This document shows, piece by piece, positions 1 to 8,866 of a stretch of DNA of 43,463 nt; position 1 is the first letter of the stretch, and every line of letters begins with the position of its first letter. The position numbers and the translations under genes are program-made. This stretch comes from JAKLEX01 sp035327525 (GTDB lineage: Bacteria > Patescibacteriota > Minisyncoccia > Phycocordibacterales > JAACPR01), in NCBI GenBank assembly GCA_035327525.1, contig DAOLDC010000003.1, positions 1 through 43,463 on the forward strand, read 5' to 3'. Under the pieces are notes generated by a model that was not told the DNA's origin, did not search any database, and saw only the letters and a program-made list of their open reading frames with translations.

Positions 1-391
1 CTGATTGAATTTTGTTTTCTGTATCTGACAATTCTCTTTGTAATTCTAGAAAATTCTGATTGGCTTTCAGATCTGGATAATTTTCGCTAACTGCAAACAA
101 TGATTTCAATGCTCCGGACAACATGTTTTCTGCTTCTGCATGCTCTCCGACTGATTGTGCATTCATTGCATTTGCTCTGGCCTGAGTAACTTTTTCAAAA
201 GTTCCAGCCTCGTGTGCTGCATACCCCTTTACAGTATTGACCAAATTTGGAATCAAATCGTATCGGCGTTTTAGCTGAACATCTATATCTGCCCACGCTT
301 CACCTGATCGTGTTCGAAGTGTAATAAATCTGTTGTAAGAAAAAATTACCCAAACAACCACCAACGCCAAAATTATTAATATAATATTCAT
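1..391 (-). CDS. lemA: LemA family protein, 3' end beyond window
   Basis: The reverse-strand reading from the ATG at 391 gives 130 residues before the window ends. It begins with one hydrophobic segment (about residues 2-17), followed by the LemA-type helical core: an R-S-G-E-A-W-A-D-I-D-V-Q-L-K-R-R-Y-D-L-I-P-N-L stretch near residue 30 and then A-R-A-N-A-M near residue 62. LemA proteins are membrane-anchored helical-bundle proteins with the N-terminus outside and no settled biochemical role. The C-terminus is cut by the window edge. A sigma70-like promoter lies 31 bp upstream of the start. The family call is secure; the function is unknown. Confidence 0.88.
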   Translation of the reverse strand, partial: MNIILIILALVVVWVIFSYNRFITLRTRSGEAWADIDVQLKRRYDLIPNLVNTVKGYAAHEAGTFEKVTQARANAMNAQSVGEHAEAENMLSGALKSLFAVSENYPDLKANQNFLELQRELSDTENKIQS

Positions 392-421
392 GTTTAATTT
401 TTGTTAATTTTTAATACGCTA

Positions 422-450
422 ATTATACTACTTCTGATTTGATTCAACAA
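422..450 (-). promoter_or_regulatory. Putative promoter of lemA
   Basis: On the reverse strand there is TTGTTG (445-450), a 17-nt spacer and a perfect TATAAT (422-427), giving a leader of about 25 nt to the lemA ATG at 391. It is back-to-back with the promoter of the 566-889 gene. Confidence 0.5.
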
Positions 451-473
451 TAATCTTGCTGGATTTTCCGAAT

Positions 474-501
474 TTGACAAAAAAAATTATTGCTTTATTA
501 T
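474..501 (+). promoter_or_regulatory. Putative sigma70 promoter of the 566-889 gene
   Basis: Perfect TTGACA (474-479), a 16-nt spacer and TATTAT (496-501). The predicted leader is about 55 nt and ends in the Shine-Dalgarno AAGGAG (553-558), 7 nt before the ATG at 566. Confidence 0.6.
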
Positions 502-565
502 TTCAATAAATTGTACATTCATATTTTGATTCAATTCAAATAACAAACAAAAAAGGAGCTGTAAA

Positions 566-889
566 ATGCAACAATCAGAAAATACTAGTTTACCATTCCA
601 TGAAAGTATCCTGGAGTTATTACGAAGTTGTTCCGACCACGGAATTCCGGAATTATTTCGTCTAATAAAAAGGACAAAAATTCCATCTGGACACGACAGT
701 ATATTGGAGCATTTGCGGGTTTATCATGAAGGACATCCGCTGGTTGAATCTGTTCAAAAACATGTTTTGCAGCAAAAGCTGTTACATGACAAGAGTGGAT
801 CGGTTCAAAATACAAAACCGATAAACTTGAAGCCTGGGCATTTTGGTGAAATGATTGAGGACACACCAAGACACCATCCGTACTTCTAA
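566..889 (+). CDS. Hypothetical protein, 107 aa, complete monocistronic unit
   Basis: I do not recognise this protein. It is a soluble, His-rich, mostly helical-looking 107-residue protein with no signal peptide or membrane segment. The repeated H-E-S-I-L-E-L-L and H-D-S-I-L-E-H-L phrases (about residues 12 and 43) suggest an internal duplication of a short helical motif. The gene is well delimited: a TTGACA/TATTAT promoter, a textbook Shine-Dalgarno (AAGGAG, 7 nt spacing), an ATG and a stop 5 bp before a strong hairpin terminator. Its composition is visibly GC-richer than the flanking lemA and groEL. The overlapping reverse frame (585-914) is a shadow. Confidence 0.72.
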   Translation: MQQSENTSLPFHESILELLRSCSDHGIPELFRLIKRTKIPSGHDSILEHLRVYHEGHPLVESVQKHVLQQKLLHDKSGSVQNTKPINLKPGHFGEMIEDTPRHHPYF

Positions 890-894
890 TGATC

Positions 895-930
895 AAAAAC
901 CGCACGACTGGCAACCGCGCGGTTTTTTCT
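895..930. terminator. Bidirectional rho-independent terminator
   Basis: Stem AAAACCGC (896-903) pairs with GCGGTTTT (919-926), with T-rich runs on both strands. It sits between the convergent 566-889 gene and groEL and can serve both. Confidence 0.75.
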
Positions 931-976
931 TTTTGTTTTATTTAATTTTATAATTTTATTTGTGATCACTCAAACC

Positions 977-2641
977 CTACATCATCCCCGACATTCCGCC
1001 CATGCCACCCATTCCACCATGATCGTGATTGTGTTCGTGTTTTGGCTCTGGTTTGTCGGCGATCGCAACTTCTGTTGTTAATAATGTCGCGGCGGCACTG
1101 GCTGCATTTTGTAGACCCGTTCTAGTAACTTTTACCGGATCAATTATTCCAGCCTCAAACATGTCATCAATTATTTTGTCTTTTAACGCATCATATCCAG
1201 AATTTGGTTTGCCGTTCATTACCGCATCAACAATGACTGAACCGTCGTCCTTGCCAGCGTTCATTGCGATTTGTTTGAGTGGTTTTTTCAGCGCATTTAT
1301 AACTATTTTATAACCAATTTCCTCTTCATCGGACATTTTTGCTTCATTTTTTATCAAATTTTCAGAAAGTTTTTTTGAGGCTTTGACCAACGCACTTCCA
1401 CCACCAGCCACAATTCCTTCATCAATTGCGGCTTTTGTAGCATTGACGGCGTCTTCGATTTTTAGCTTCAAATATTTCATTTCGGTTTCTGTTGCAGCAC
1501 CAACTTTTATGACAGCAACTCCACCTGATAATTTTGCAACTCTCTCTTCTAGTTTTTCTTTGTCATAATTTGCGGTTGTTGATTTGATTTGAGATTTCAA
1601 TTGCGAAACTCTGGCTTCGATATCTTTTTTCTTGCCGGCGCCTCCGATTATAATAGTTTTGTCTTTTGTTGAAACTACTTTTGAAGCTTTTCCTAGAACA
1701 GAAACATCGACATTCTCAAAAGTCATTCCGACATCAGCACTGACAACTGTCGCACCAACTGTTACGGCAATATCTTGTAATAATTCTTTTTTGCGATCTC
1801 CATAACCCGGAGCTTTTACCGCCAAAACATTGAAAATTCCACGCAACTTGTTTACCACAAATGTTGCCAACGCTTCCCCTTCAATTTCATCAGCAATAAT
1901 TATCAAATCTTTTTGACCACCTTTGGCAATCAGTTCTATCAATGGCAAAATTTCTTTTATGTTAGAAACTTTTTTGTCAGTCAAAAGAATTGCGGGATTT
2001 TTCATCTCTGATTCCATTCTTTCTGAATTTGTAACCATGTAAGGTGAGACATATCCTTCGCCAAACTCCATACCTTGTGCAATTTCTGATTCAACCCCAA
2101 AACTTTGCGATTCATCGACTGTTACAACACCGTTTGCACCAACTTTTGAAATAGTTTCGGCAATTATTTTTCCCAATTCTTCTGATTCAGCAGAAATTGT
2201 TGCAACTTGTCTGATTTCTTCTTTGTTTTTTATTGGTTTGGCGGAAGTTTTCAAAAAATCGACAGCGTCGTTGGCGGCTTTTTCGATAGCATTTTTGATA
2301 CCGATTGCATTTGCACCCATGTTGGTATATTGCATACCTTCTTCTACCAACGATTCAGCAAGGACAATAGAGGTTGTTGTTCCGTCACCTGCCACATCAT
2401 TTGTTTTTGAGGCAACTTCTTTGATTATATCTGCGCCCATATTCTCGAATTTGTCTTCCAGTGAAATGTCTTTGGCGATTGATACGCCGTCGTTTGTAAT
2501 AGTTGGCACTCCATAGCCTCGATCTAGCACGACATTTCGTCCGCGTGGGCCGAGTGTTACCCGGACTGCGTCGGCTACTACATTGATTCCTGCTTTTAGT
2601 TTTTTTCTTGCCTCTTGATTAAAAATGATTTGTTTTGCCAT
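977..2641 (-). CDS. groEL: Chaperonin GroEL (Hsp60)
   Basis: This is the 60-kDa chaperonin subunit, which forms tetradecameric rings that fold proteins in an ATP- and GroES-dependent way. At 554 residues it is full length. The N-terminus has M-A-K-Q-I-I-F and the TLGPRGRNVVLD ATP-site motif; V-A-G-D-G-T-T-T (near residue 83) carries the catalytic aspartate; GGGSAL lies near residue 417. The C-terminus has the typical GGM repeats, here preceded by a His-rich HEHNHDH stretch. It is second in the operon after groES, with an 88-bp spacer, and ends facing the bidirectional terminator at 895-930. It is intact, with no sign of a second copy. Confidence 0.98.
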   Translation of the reverse strand: MAKQIIFNQEARKKLKAGINVVADAVRVTLGPRGRNVVLDRGYGVPTITNDGVSIAKDISLEDKFENMGADIIKEVASKTNDVAGDGTTTSIVLAESLVEEGMQYTNMGANAIGIKNAIEKAANDAVDFLKTSAKPIKNKEEIRQVATISAESEELGKIIAETISKVGANGVVTVDESQSFGVESEIAQGMEFGEGYVSPYMVTNSERMESEMKNPAILLTDKKVSNIKEILPLIELIAKGGQKDLIIIADEIEGEALATFVVNKLRGIFNVLAVKAPGYGDRKKELLQDIAVTVGATVVSADVGMTFENVDVSVLGKASKVVSTKDKTIIIGGAGKKKDIEARVSQLKSQIKSTTANYDKEKLEERVAKLSGGVAVIKVGAATETEMKYLKLKIEDAVNATKAAIDEGIVAGGGSALVKASKKLSENLIKNEAKMSDEEEIGYKIVINALKKPLKQIAMNAGKDDGSVIVDAVMNGKPNSGYDALKDKIIDDMFEAGIIDPVKVTRTGLQNAASAAATLLTTEVAIADKPEPKHEHNHDHGGMGGMGGMSGMM

Positions 2642-2729
2642 AATGTTTTTTGTAATTTAGATTTTTAATAATTAATAAACTGTTTTTTCTGCGGTTTTTT
2701 ATTTTTGCGGTTTTCTTTTGCGGGGTTTT

Positions 2730-3062
2730 TTATTTTTTCAATATTGCCGAAATATTTCCAGAACCGACAATTACATATTTTTTCCCATCAACTACAACTT
2801 TGTCACCCCACGAATACAGAACAATGTCTCCAATAGATACTTCTGGTTTTTGTAATTTTCCATCTACAATTTGCCCACTACCGACGGCGATCACTTTGCC
2901 TTTTTTTGTTTCTTCTTCCGAACTCACGCCGGCGGGAATAATGATTCCAGACGCGGTTTTGTTCTCTTCCTTGTTATCAAAATCTTCTATCAAAACCCTA
3001 TCGCCAAGTGGCACTATACCAGTATTTGTATGTACGCTTTTATTGATTTTTTGTTTTGACAT
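2730..3062 (-). CDS. groES: Co-chaperonin GroES (Hsp10)
   Basis: This is the 10-kDa lid of the GroEL chamber. It is 110 residues, slightly longer than the usual ~97 because of a 15-residue N-terminal extension before the I-V-P-L-G-D-R-V-L-I motif. The mobile loop is recognisable around E-E-N-K-T-A-S-G-I-I-I-P (residues 32-43), and the end has G-D-K-V-V-V-D-G-K-K-Y. It is first gene of the groES-groEL operon with a strong promoter at 3107-3136. I saw no CIRCE (HrcA) operator in the 45-nt leader, so regulation by that route is not supported here. Confidence 0.97.
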   Translation of the reverse strand: MSKQKINKSVHTNTGIVPLGDRVLIEDFDNKEENKTASGIIIPAGVSSEEETKKGKVIAVGSGQIVDGKLQKPEVSIGDIVLYSWGDKVVVDGKKYVIVGSGNISAILKK

Positions 3063-3106
3063 ATTTTTTTGAATTATTTTAAAATTAAACTATTAATGTG
3101 AGTCGT

Positions 3107-3136
3107 ATTATATTATCAAAAAATACACAATGTCAA
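3107..3136 (-). promoter_or_regulatory. Promoter of groES-groEL
   Basis: On the reverse strand there is perfect TTGACA (3131-3136), an 18-nt spacer and perfect TATAAT (3107-3112). The -35 box directly abuts the stop codon of the upstream gene (3137-3139), so the chaperonin operon has its own promoter although it lies in the same direction as its neighbour. No inverted repeat of CIRCE type is present. Confidence 0.75.
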
Positions 3137-6100
3137 TTATTTATTTTTTGTTACATTTTTTGCTTTTAGATAATTTGTTATGGCAAAAACTGCCCTTTTT
3201 TCTGTTTGGTCTAATTTGTTTTGTACTAATTCAAATATTTTCTCAACTTTTTCAATAGCTTTTTCTGTGGATTTTTTTGGATCATCTTTTTTGTATCTTT
3301 CGATAAATGACTGAACGGTCTCAAACAAATCCTTTCCTGCTGTTAGGGTAATGCCAGATTGTTCATCTTTCTGATTATCTTTTTCTCTTTTTATCTCTGC
3401 CTCCAAAAATTCCAGAACAACTTTTTGATTATCAATTTCTGACAAATCAACTTTTGCCAAATCAACAAATCCAGAATATCTGGCAGCATTTAGTAATGTA
3501 TCAACTACTTTCAGATGATTTTCTCTAACTTTGTATTTCAAAATAATATTCAAAATCTTTTCAAGTTCTCCATTTGACAATTTCTTTATTTTTTCCAAAT
3601 CATAATTTTTCAAAATTTCCTCAATTTCTTCAAATCTTTTTTCCATCAATTTTGTGACTTCGTCGACTTTTTCACTTTGCTCTTTTAGCCTTTCTGACAA
3701 CGATTTTGTTCTAATCAAATCTATCATGTCAGATTCCTGTGAATTGGTTCCATCAGGCGTTCCATCAATAATAATTGTTTCATATTTGTCATTCCCTTTC
3801 GGCCAAATTACAAACGAAACAGAATGCGCGTCAAAAACAGTTGCTTCCTTTCCGGCAACTTTGAAGCCATTCATAACACCACTTACAAAACCGGCTTCTC
3901 TCAGCATTGATGTTGTCAAAGCAGCAAAATCAGCACAGACACCAGCGTATTTTTTGCCAAAGAAATTTTCAGAATTTTCAGAACTATTTTTTAGTTCTTG
4001 CATTCTCATTTCCATAATTGACATGCGTTCATCATTACCCTTACCCTTTTTTAGACTCATCACATCCTTGTTTTTGAAATCATAATAAGAAATTCTACGA
4101 ACGAATTTCTCGATTTCAATCAGTTTATCAATCGGAGATAAGTGTTTTATTGATTCAATAAACATTTTTATATCACTAGGTAGGCTTGAAATTTTTTCAC
4201 TTGATTTTGCGCCGAATTTTTTTATAAAAACTTGCTTGAATCTGTCGTACTGACTGATATTCAAATCAAAAGGAACGCTTGGAATTTCCTGTTTTTCAAG
4301 AGAATAAATAACCTTTTCAATATTATTTGGAATATTTATTGTGGTAAAACCTAATTGGTTGATAGAGGTCGCCAAACTAATTTGGGAGCCATTTGCAGTT
4401 ATTCCACTCACCCTTTCTGGAATAATTTTTGAATCTACAAATCTAGGTAGAGTAATTTGGCTACCAGATCTTACCGATAAAATTTCTGCTGTTATTTCTA
4501 TCGTTGGACCATCCAACTCCAACTCAACAGGAAAAGTCACTGATGACCACAATCCACTTTCTGAATTATTATTGATCGCAATTTGATTTGTAAATATACC
4601 GAAAACATTTTCCCTAAATTGAATAATTTTTTCTCGACTAGACATTTCCGGATCGCCACCAAAAACCTCAAATGAATCGTTGGCGGTCAAATAATCAAAA
4701 GGTTTTGTCTCCGAATTGGCTGATTCGTAATTACCACGACCAAAAAAAGATCCCAACATAGAATTACTACGTTTTTCATTCAATTCTTTTTGCCTGTTAA
4801 TCAAAATTTCTGGAAAAAATTTATAAATGATTGATTTGATTTTGGCACGATTTATCTTTTCATTTTTGGCAGGTATTTTTCCAAAAAAAGTTTCGGGTTC
4901 CTCTTTTAGGATCAAGTTCATTGTATTTAAAAAACGATTAGATAGTTGAGTTTTTTTGTCCTCTATTGTTGGTTTATTTTTTTCCAAAAATTCTAATTCT
5001 TTTGACGGATCGGGATTTTTGACCAAATTCAACCAATCCAAAAATTCTTTTTCTGATGGCGTTAGTTTTATGTAGCCATCTCCCCCTTTTGAAAAAGCAA
5101 AAGAATACGTAATAATCTTTCCCCCAACACGCCCAGAAATTACAATATTATTATCCTCAAATACAAATAAATCTGCTGAATCAAATATTAGTTCAGCGAT
5201 TGGTCCATCCTCGGTCATAATCTGATATTTTCCATCGGCGTTTCGTGCCCAGAAGGCGATTTTACCATTGATGTTGATCGGGTTGCCAACAACAGAATCA
5301 TAAACATCACCAACAGGTCCATCCTCGGTCATAATCTGATATTTTCCATCAGCGTTTTGTGTCAGAAAGGCGATTTTGCCATTGATGTTGATCGGNNNNN
5401 NNNNNNNNNNNNNNNNNNNNNNNNNNNNNNNNNNNNNNNNNNNNNNNNNNNNNNNNNNNNNNNNNNNNNNNNNNNNNNNNNNNNNNNNNNNNNNNTCCAT
5501 CAGCGTTTTGTGTCAGAAAGGCGATTTTGCCATTGATGTTGATCGGGTTGTCGACATAATCATAAACATCACCAACAGGTCCATCCTCGGTCATAATTTG
5601 CCATTTTCCATCGGTGGTTTCTGCCCGAAAGGCAATTTTGCCATTGATGTTGACAGAATCGCCGAAAGATTTGTATTGGTCAATATTATTGATCTCTGTT
5701 TTTTTGAATTTTTTTGGGTCAAAATCAAAAATTGTTTCAGTTTCAGTTTCAAATTCATTTTTTCGTAAATCAACAATCTCATATTCGCCATTTGCGTTTT
5801 GCGAAATTTCAAAGTCGGTTTTTTTGTATCCGCGTGCGACCAGACTACTTGTCAGTTTTTTTGATAAAATTTCAGTAGCTAGTATTTTGTTGATATGTTT
5901 CAGTGTACTTTCATATTTATGAAGTGAACGAGAAAATTTCAAATCATCCAGACTCGTGCCAGGGCAATATTTATCAAGTAACTCTATAATATTCTGTTCC
6001 GAAATAACATTCTCAGATACGTCAGAAAAAATTTGACCAGCTAGTTTTTTGCCGGTTTTCTGCTCAATAAATTCAATAATTGGACCAATATAATAATGAT

Positions 6101-6692
6101 TTTTTCTGACCCTTTCCCTGTCTTGCAAAACCCTTTGCACGGAAAGTTTTTCGTTTTGGATTATTTTTTCCCCTGTTCGCTTGAAATTTCGTTGGGACAA
6201 AAATGGAATATAATATTCGGAAATTAGTTGCCTAATGGAATTGTCGGGGGAAATTCTGTAATCTTTTATTCGAAAGTTATGTCCTGATAATTTGTTTATT
6301 CTTTCTTTTTGTTGTTTTACCAAATCCAAATGACTTTTTGATAAATATTTTTCTTCTTCGTCCAAAAATGAGAAAATAGTTTGTAAATCTTTTTGATGAG
6401 CAATTGAATCGAGCATTGATACAAATTGATCTTCACCGGAAATTCCTAACAAACTAGATATTTCCAAACCGTCGTCGTTTGAGTTTTCCATAATAATAGA
6501 AACAATTTCTCTTTTTTCCTCTAGACTTTTGTCTTTTAGGTTTTCTAAAAGTCTTTTTATAAAAAAATCTTTTTGGGCAACCGGATCGACTATTTCCTTC
6601 TCAACTTTTTCAGCAACAATGGTGCTTGTAGATTTTAAATCAACATTATTTTTTTCATTATTTGAGTCATTGTATCTGTTGATCTTGTCCAT
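3137..6692 (-). CDS. Large repeat protein with transglutaminase-like domain, interrupted by an assembly gap
   Basis: This is one gene read from the ATG at 6692 to the TAA at 3137, broken by 100 Ns (5396-5495). The N-terminal ~330 residues are helical and of unknown function. They are followed by ~38-residue repeats with the core P-I-N-I-N-G-K-I-A-F and Q-I-M-T-E-D-G-P-V-G-D, resembling beta-propeller or WG-type repeats. The C-terminal half carries a transglutaminase/papain-like core: Y-A-G-V-C-A-D-F (Cys codon 3935-3937), then D-A-H-S-V-S-F and I-I-D-G-T-P-D-G, giving a plausible Cys-His-Asp triad. A long charged helical tail ends the protein. There is no signal peptide, so it appears cytoplasmic. 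With the Ns counted literally the two halves are out of frame; merging the identical gap flanks gives one frame of about 1134 residues. The fold is supported; the role is unknown. Confidence 0.8.
5202..5668 (-). repeat. Coding tandem repeats (~114 bp, 38 aa) around the gap
   Basis: The GGTCCATCCTCGGTCAT phrase recurs at 5202, 5316 and 5578. The first two are exactly 114 bp apart, and the unit beyond the gap is slightly shorter. Each unit encodes one repeat with the N-I-N-G-K-I-A-F and T-E-D-G-P cores. At least four full or partial copies are visible; the true number is hidden by the gap. Confidence 0.85.
5396..5495. other. Assembly gap (100 N placeholder) inside tandem repeats
   Basis: Exactly 100 Ns. 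The 51 bp immediately left (5345-5395) and right (5496-5546) are identical, as expected where an assembler stopped in a repeat. The real gap length is unknown. Confidence 0.97.
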
Positions 6693-6703
6693 AAATTACA
6701 ACA

Positions 6704-6709
6704 ATTATA
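6704..6709 (-). promoter_or_regulatory. -10 box of the large repeat protein, near-leaderless
   Basis: Perfect TATAAT on the reverse strand, 11 nt before the ATG at 6692. No convincing -35 box is seen. The implied leader is only about 4-5 nt. Confidence 0.4.
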
Positions 6710-6771
6710 ACACAGAAAATACTTTACTTGCTATTTTTTTTGATTCTGTTATTATTGTATTTACTAAATTT

Positions 6772-6999
6772 ATGGCTGCTATCCTGCCAATAATACAAAT
6801 AGTTCTTTCAGTGATATTGATCGCTGGAATATTAATGCAAACAAACGCCGCAGGTTTGGGTGGTGCTTTTGGTGGATCTGACAATGTCGACGCCGGATAT
6901 CACACTCGCCGAGGTTTTGAAAAATGGTTGTTTAATGGAACAATTATTATTGCTATACTATTTGTAATAGTGTCATTTGTCAGTTTTATTAGTATCTAA
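6772..6999 (+). CDS. secG: Preprotein translocase subunit SecG
   Basis: This small membrane subunit of the SecYEG channel assists protein export. It is 75 residues with two hydrophobic segments (about 4-22 and 55-73) separated by the conserved cytoplasmic loop G-L-G-G-A-F-G-G-S. I chose the ATG at 6772 because M-A-A-I-L-P-I-I-Q-I-V starts directly at the first membrane helix, as in SecG homologues. The longer open frame from 6529 only overlaps the divergent neighbour and would add a non-homologous tail. Confidence 0.92.
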   Translation: MAAILPIIQIVLSVILIAGILMQTNAAGLGGAFGGSDNVDAGYHTRRGFEKWLFNGTIIIAILFVIVSFVSFISI

Positions 7000-7086
7000 T
7001 ATAATTACAAGAACCATTTGTTTTTGATTATATTTGCAATCAATATTTGGCAGTAACTGTTTTTCAGAATTTAGAAAAATCTTTTC

Positions 7087-8865
7087 GTGAATACACAAGA
7101 AAAACCAAAACTAATTAATAAACATTTCCACTTCAAATTTTTGAAAAAAATTGAGGGCGTTGTTCATTCTTTTTCTTTAACTGAAAAAATATTTTTTTGG
7201 TTTTTTGTCATTGTCTCATCAATAACCGCATTATTATTACTGATTTCATTAAATAAAGAATTTCTAATCGATGTTCCAGCTAGGGGCGGCACTCTAACAG
7301 AAGGAATAATTGGAACACCTAGATTTATTAATCCATTGATAGCGATGTCATCTGCTGACAAGGATTTAACTGCACTAATATATTCTGGTTTAACAAAAAA
7401 AACTTTTGATGGAAACTTTGTTCCGGATCTAGCCGATAGATACGAAATTAGTGAGAACGGTTTGGAGTATAGATTCTTTTTGCGCGACAATGTCAAATTT
7501 CATGATGGAAAAAAAGTTACAACCGAAGATATAATTTTTACAATTCTGAAAGCAACTGATCCAGAAATCGAAAGTTCAAAACGATCAGAATGGGAAGGAG
7601 TGAATATAGAAAAAATCAGCGACACAGAAATTTTGTTTGTTCTGAGACAACCACATGCACGATTTATAGAGAGCACAACGTTGGGAATACTACCAAAACA
7701 TTTATGGGGGGATATTTTGAAAGGCGGTTTTGGTATCAGTAAGTTTAATACTGAACCAGTTGGATCTGGCCCATACAAATTAAAATCCATAAAAAGAGAC
7801 AATGTGAATATTCCACAAAATTACACTCTTTCTGCCTTCAAAAATTACGCCCTAGGAAAGCCCCTTATAGAAAAGATAGTATTCCATTTCGCAAAAAATG
7901 AATCGGAGTTGGTGGATTTATTAAATGCAAAAAAAATAAGTTCAATCGGTGGAATTAGTCCAGTGGTCGCATCTACTTTTGTGGAAACACAAAATATAAA
8001 CAAAATTTATCTACCAAGAGTTTTCGGAATATTTTTTAATCAAAATGAATCAAAAGCGTTGGCAGATGGTAACGTCAGAAGAGCTCTAGAAAAATCAATT
8101 TCAAGAACAGAAATTGTTGATGAAATTTTGTTTGGATTTGCCACAGTTTCAAGCGACACATTACCACCACACCTTGATGAGCAATTTTATTTATTAGGTA
8201 CAGAAAACAAAAGTTCAGAAATTGATGATCGACTAGAGACAGAATTGATTTCAGAAGCACAAAAAATCTTAGAAAGTGCCGGTTGGAAAAAGAATGAAAA
8301 TGGTGTTTATGAAATAGAAAAAAATAATGAAAAAATAATTCTGTCCATTGATATTTCAACAAACAATGTTCCAGAATTGGCAGCTGTTGCTCAAAAAATC
8401 GCAGGAATATGGAGATCTATCGGAGTAGATGTTTCAGTAAAAAACTTTGAGACGTCTGAACTCAATCAGTCAGTTATTCGACCAAGAAATTTTGAAGCTT
8501 TGATTTTTGGAATTGTTATAAATAATTATTCTGATTTGTACGGATTTTGGCACTCATCACAACGACTTGATCCAGGTTTGAATATTGCAAATTATACAAA
8601 TATATCATCTGATAGAATTTTGACCGAATTACGAGACAAAAATAACAAAGAAGATATACAAAAACTTATAAAAGAATTTAACGCGAATATAGCCAAAGAT
8701 ATTCCAGCAATATTTTTATATTCTCCTGATTTTATTTACATTACACCAGCTGAATTGATGGGAATAGAAACAAAGAAAATAAAAAGTAGTGAGGAAAGAT
8801 TTTTGAACATACACAAGTGGTTCATAAAAACAGACAAGATTTGGAAAATATTTAATAAAATTTAA
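7087..8865 (+). CDS. Peptide/nickel-type ABC transporter substrate-binding protein (SBP_bac_5 family)
   Basis: Extracytoplasmic solute-binding protein of the DppA/OppA cluster C family, 592 residues. A basic N-terminus is followed by one hydrophobic segment (about residues 36-58), which should anchor it in the membrane; there is no lipobox cysteine. The mature part has the family hallmarks: G-G-T-L-T-E-G near residue 67, Y-R-F-F-L-R-D-N-V-K-F-H-D-G-K near 129-143 and V-G-S-G-P-Y-K-L near 226. The start is GTG at 7087 with no clear Shine-Dalgarno; an alternative downstream start would cut into the anchor. No permease or ATPase genes are adjacent, so the partner transporter is elsewhere or missing. 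RNase J follows 1 bp after its stop. Confidence 0.88.
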   Translation: MNTQEKPKLINKHFHFKFLKKIEGVVHSFSLTEKIFFWFFVIVSSITALLLLISLNKEFLIDVPARGGTLTEGIIGTPRFINPLIAMSSADKDLTALIYSGLTKKTFDGNFVPDLADRYEISENGLEYRFFLRDNVKFHDGKKVTTEDIIFTILKATDPEIESSKRSEWEGVNIEKISDTEILFVLRQPHARFIESTTLGILPKHLWGDILKGGFGISKFNTEPVGSGPYKLKSIKRDNVNIPQNYTLSAFKNYALGKPLIEKIVFHFAKNESELVDLLNAKKISSIGGISPVVASTFVETQNINKIYLPRVFGIFFNQNESKALADGNVRRALEKSISRTEIVDEILFGFATVSSDTLPPHLDEQFYLLGTENKSSEIDDRLETELISEAQKILESAGWKKNENGVYEIEKNNEKIILSIDISTNNVPELAAVAQKIAGIWRSIGVDVSVKNFETSELNQSVIRPRNFEALIFGIVINNYSDLYGFWHSSQRLDPGLNIANYTNISSDRILTELRDKNNKEDIQKLIKEFNANIAKDIPAIFLYSPDFIYITPAELMGIETKKIKSSEERFLNIHKWFIKTDKIWKIFNKI

Positions 8866-8866
8866 A

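Noticed and set aside
585..914. Reverse-strand 109-residue frame
   Set aside because: It is antisense to a gene with promoter, Shine-Dalgarno and terminator, and its start lies inside that terminator.
3063..3106. CIRCE operator for groES-groEL
   Set aside because: No TTAGCACTC-type inverted repeat is present in the leader or promoter.
5202..5668. CRISPR-like repeat array
   Set aside because: The repeats are 114 bp, in frame and coding, without variable spacers of uniform length.
6529..6771. Longer start for SecG giving 156 residues
   Set aside because: The added part is the antisense of the neighbouring gene; SecG homologues start at the first membrane helix, matching the ATG at 6772.
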